A stretch of DNA of 64,000 bases, taken from assembly GCA_023653785.1 (NCBI GenBank), contig JAMKCH010035930.1, forward strand, positions 62,001 through 126,000, read 5' to 3'. Positions 59,804 through 64,000 of this stretch are shown here, piece by piece (position 1 is the first letter of the stretch; each line of letters opens with the position of its first letter). The notes beneath the pieces are model-generated. The model was given only the letters and a program-made list of their open reading frames with translations. It was not told the origin of the DNA and did no database searches. This stretch comes from Ophioderma brevispina (taxonomy: Eukaryota; Echinodermata; Ophiuroidea; Amphilepidida; Ophiodermatidae). A program made the translations under genes and the position numbers.

Positions 59804-59942
59804 CCCCCTGCGGGTTCGGGGTTTAGAATTGGCCCGAATTGTGTTCCCCTGCATGTCGTAACAGGCGACTAATGGGCCCCCTGCGGGTCGGGGTTAAAAT
59901 TGCCCGATGTGTTCCCCTGCATGTCGTAAAGGCGACTAAAAG
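59804..59942 (+). repeat. 73-bp unit, two tandem copies
   Basis: CCCCTGCGGGTTCGGGGTTT, then AGAATTGGCCCGAATTGTGT, then TCCCCTGCATGTCGTAACAG and GCGACTAATGGGC repeats once more with several one-base losses (GGTCGGGG, TTGCCCGA, GTAAAGGCGAC). It is unusually GC-rich for the window. Confidence 0.85.
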
Positions 59943-62900
59943 TGCACTCGTCTGTTATTTGAACAGACGGGTTGTCTTAAATGTAGGATTATATTATAAA
60001 TGTTAATGATTTCGACGGGTAATTGTATTATTAAGATGTTCTGTTGTATTACTCGTTTAAGTAACATGTAGCTTAAAATCAATTAACCATGAAAACAAAC
60101 CTTTTCAATTACATATTTGTACATAGGTAAGACCACCATTTTTTTTGTAATAGATAAATGATAGCATGTATTAGGGTTTCTACTGTATTTGTTGATGAAT
60201 TCTAAATCTATCAAGTTGGGGCATAATGGCCCAAGTTATTGGAGCCATTTATAAATGTAACATGAATGAGCAATCTATTTGTCTGTAAGGGGAAATCTCA
60301 ATGTTTTGCATGTTCTGCTGTGATTGTCGATTCTCTTATTTGAAGTTAGAAGTTTTTGCTTGGTACATGGATGATTGATGACCTTTGTCACAGTTATGAG
60401 TGTAATTATAAATTTTTATCATATAATCTTTTGAACTTGTTTTTTATTGATGCATGTTTTCTAAGTTATCTTTGCAATTTGTTGGTTTATCTTGTTTTAT
60501 ACTGTATGGTGATGCTCTGGTTTCATCACTGTCTATGTGTATCCTTAATGTGTCATTGTTAATTGTTAATTTGAATTGGCCAGAAGTTTTCATATGCGTT
60601 GTTTTTTATATTTAAATGTTAAATGACAATGTAATGACACGATATAACAATGTGTTGAGTTGTCGTTTAAACTTAATACTCACCACTCACTCCATTTATT
60701 CCGTCAGTGCTTCATTGGTTAGGCTCCCATCTGTAAAAAACCTAGGTTGAGAAAAATTGGGCCGCTTCTTCTGGAAGCTCCTCATGTCTCTTTAATAATC
60801 CAGACGTAAATTCAAAATTCATCATTTAATTTGTCATACACTGAAATTCAATTTATTATACATTAAAAATGACAAATTACCGATGATTTTGTCATTTGTC
60901 ATGCAATTTAAAAGAATGAAAATTTTATTAGTCATGAAATCTGTATGATGTTATAACATTCTACAAACATTTTAGCTCGATTGGTTTTGATTTATGAAAA
61001 AATTCAATTACCTGAGTAATTGTAAATTTTCAAATAAGACCTTGAATGACAAGTAAATCTTTTTAGTGAACTATCCGTGGGTATTATGCACAGCGTTTAT
61101 CTCTACTCCTGGTGAATGTATATTGGACATTCAACATTCTCAAAGCAGATAATTTCAAAGTACCCATTTAAGGTGCTTTCAAAATTAATAATCTTGGACG
61201 TAATAAAAAATAAGTTTTTGAATAAAATGTAATGTAATTTTATATTGGTACTACTCTTAGTGTTCTTAAAAAGGCGACAAAAGTTGTTACTCATTAACCC
61301 ACAAACGTAACCCTTAAGGCATTCCACCCATACTGCAGACGGTGTCGAAATGGCAATTCGGTTCTGGTGGCTGTTACAGAGACTGTTCGCCTTTTATGTT
61401 AAATCCCATTGGTAATTGTTGTTGATTACTGGTACACTTTCATTTCCTTTGGAAAGATATCTAGCAGCAGTTGTAGTTGTAAGTTTTTGGATACTTTACC
61501 TTGTAATGCCAATCAAGGGGAAAGGGGGTTTATTAATAGCAAAGTAGCTTTCTGAAGCGTCTGCAAAAAAACAATGTCTGTCTAGACATCCGAGCTCCTC
61601 AAAATTGACGTTCCTTTGGTTACCTATTTAAGAACGTTTTTTATTTGGAGCTTCAATTTTAACCGGCTTTACTAGTGTTACGATTGATACAGTGTAATTA
61701 AATCACCTGTTAAAATACAATTGGAATTCTGAAATGTCGTTTCTGCCAGCGAACAAGCTAAAATCGTCATACACTTCCTCAGGGACAGGTTACCAGCTGT
61801 CGAAACCGTCCTGTTATTAGTGTCGCCACATTTCGAGGGTTAGCGGCAAGAAGGCCCCATATGCATAGCGCCAGGTTAGATTTGGTAGGTCTAAACGTAA
61901 TAAGACACAAAATGACCAAAATGGCAGATTTGCAGACGATGGAGGCCTATTGTCACTAAACTCTCGAGTTGTTCATCGATTATTACGTTTGGTATTTTTG
62001 CATATTAGTCTCAAGAGGCAAATGGACATGTTTTTTTACAAGAATTAGAGAAACACATGTATAATATGCATTGTATAAACAATCCATTCATAATCTAATC
62101 CATGGGTTATCTTTGTTTTAATTAACGTAGGGCCTAGGTTAGACACGCCCGACTAAATCATTTCTTGAGTTACATATTATGTCAAAAAATACCAATTTCA
62201 GAATCTCTTCGAAAAAGGTAGTTTTGCAAAATTACGATATACGATATTTTTGTTACGATATGTCTGTGTCAAGATTACCGATCAAAGTATCAGGTGACTA
62301 GTTAAAATTTTCTAGAACGTTCATTTCCACCTTTGTTTTTATTGAAATTTAATTTCAAAGCACGCTTAAGGAATGAATCCCTTGTATTAGAAGCTAAAGT
62401 GTGGACTTAATAAACCGAATTATTTTTTTAGAGATTTAAGTGTTAAATTATGTTTCAAGTTGTCAGCTTTTAGAGATCTTAGTAATATCTGGCCACTGTC
62501 GTGTTCAATTATAGAAACACTGATATTTGAGAAAAAAAATAACGAAAACGAAAATAAAAACAATGGTTTCAAATAACATTAATGGTTTTAATAACAATGT
62601 TTTTTAATAACAACAATGGTTTTATCTATCTCACAGAAGTTGTTTGAGTATCTCCAAATCCCATGCATAGGCTTGACAATTATGTTTAAATGACCAAAAA
62701 TTAACAAGAATGACTAAAACCCATAACACAACCACCACCACCATCACCATCTTATCTTTAAATATTGGGCTGATTCTGGTTATCCACCTAAGAAATATGT
62801 AAGTACTAGCGGCTCAAGGTACCTTTCGATACTAATCTTACAGATGCATATAATAATCAAAGACAGGGATTAAAATGTAAAACAATTATCATTTTACATG

Positions 62901-63739
62901 ATATACAAATCAACAAATTTAAATGTCATATCTTGAAAGCACACAGTGTGATATCGAAAATGTTGTAATGTTATAGTTTTACAATATGTTTAATTTACTG
63001 CATCGTTTTGTATTTCGTAAGATAATTTTTTTATATGTCCAAGACCAACAACTTACTAATGCGGTTTTTATTTTTTTTTAGTGAATTGAGCAGAACTTTG
63101 GCCAGATACCACTATTAACGTCTTTAAGGGCTTTTATCTATTCTATATTATTTTGTTAGCAGTGTTTGTACTTAGTTTAATATATTGCGTTATTGAATAT
63201 TCCAAAATGTCTCAGGGTGTTAAAGTCCATTGAAAAGCATTATGATGCCTCTTTGATTTTCACAACTCGTATTATTTACCTTTCCACATTGTTTGAACAA
63301 TTTTTGATATTGCTTATATATATTTTGCAAATACGTATCTTTCACAACGCACTGAAAGCAATTGTTGATATTTTTTCATATATTTCAATTTAAGAGCTTT
63401 ATCTTGCCTATACATAGAATTTTTACGGCAACTGAGGTACTGTAAATATTTTAACTCCAGATAGATTTAAATTTTCAGCAATTGTCATTGTAATAAAACT
63501 TTTAAGAGCGCTTTTCTAGGGACCACAAAGATATTTTTCTTTCATCGCAGACATGCATAGAGGTTAGGCGATGCGTTTGACCTTTCGTACAGCTATCATA
63601 AAAAGATACATGATTACATGCACAGGATAGGTTCGTTATCTGAGCACTTAAATATCCCTTACCCACTCGGCTAATCTAAGAGTTGAAGTACTCGTAATAG
63701 AGGTAGATGCCCTTATTTACAACAAGATTTATAGCTTGT
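59943..63739. other. No recognised gene
   Basis: AT-rich. It contains a short CACCACCACCATCACCATC tract at 62730 and AATGGTTT/AATAAC-rich sequence at 62560-62625. No exon recognised. Confidence 0.5.
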
Positions 63740-64000
63740 TTAAAGGTGCAACTAGAGATTTCACGGAAAGAGTTCCATATGTACTGCTTTTAAAATTTTA
63801 CAGGAAACGAATTATTTTTTATTTATGGCCCTACACTAACAAATACCCTAACCCTAAGGCCCAAAATAAAAAAAGAATTTGTTACATGTACAACTTCGAA
63901 GAGGGATACATATGGAACTCTTGCCGATTTAACATATTAGGTGTCCCCAAAAAATCGAAAGCCCTGATTTTTTTTTGAACTGATGCAAAGCTTTCCACCA
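63740..64000 (+). mobile_element. TTAA-type element, cut by the window end
   Basis: It starts TTAAAGGTGCAACTAGAGAT, the same terminus as the copies at 5985 and 31164. The body differs from them and instead matches a segment at 32952-33099 on the other strand (GAGTTCCATATG, TTTATGGCC, GGGATACATATGGAACTC). The right end is beyond the window. The 80-codon open frame across it is fortuitous. Confidence 0.75.

Noticed and set aside
59804..59942. tRNA-like B box (GGTTCGGGG) suggesting a tRNA or SINE head
   Set aside because: No cloverleaf could be formed and no matching A box was found at the right distance.

Overview
This window looks like AT-rich, non-coding-dominated nuclear DNA from an animal. 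The only convincing protein-coding gene has metazoan intron-exon structure and belongs to the animal Kv2 (Shab/KCNB) potassium channel family. The rest is intron or intergenic DNA packed with short terminal-inverted-repeat elements, microsatellites and one fragment of a non-LTR retrotransposon. The repeat style suggests a marine invertebrate, possibly a non-vertebrate deuterostome, but the species cannot be named from the sequence.

Layout. From 1 to about 53.5 kb no exon of any gene could be recognised. This stretch carries small tandem repeats (558-985, 2695-2790), at least six same-strand copies of one TIR MITE family (starting near 5.8, 12.2, 27.5, 30.5, 46.3 and 58.4 kb), and TTAA-bounded TIR elements (5985-6320, 31164-31515, 39466-39834, one cut by the window end at 63740, and a decayed copy near 9.2-9.5 kb). 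It also carries many fold-back elements (for example 14334-14760, 33249-34192, 45381-46271 and 46518-46817), two further dispersed repeat families, and the 3' end of an RTE-like LINE on the minus strand (15460-16100). CA/TG microsatellites occur near 25.4, 29.8, 47.6 and 51 kb.

The gene. A splice acceptor at 53508-53509 opens an exon on the plus strand. It encodes S1 to S6 and a long cytoplasmic tail of a Kv2 channel, with the last plausible stop at 55990-55992. The N-terminal T1 exon is not recognisable here, so it probably lies upstream of the window. If so, most of the 53 kb before the exon would be a very large intron. The exon as given is broken by several single-base frameshifts. Three of them are explained by shortened homopolymers, and the channel core is otherwise intact, so assembly error is more likely than an old pseudogene.

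Downstream of the gene (56-64 kb) only repeats were recognised: two copies of a hairpin MITE with a member of the main MITE family between them (58.1-59.0 kb), a 73-bp unit repeated twice (59.8 kb), and a truncated TTAA element at the window edge.
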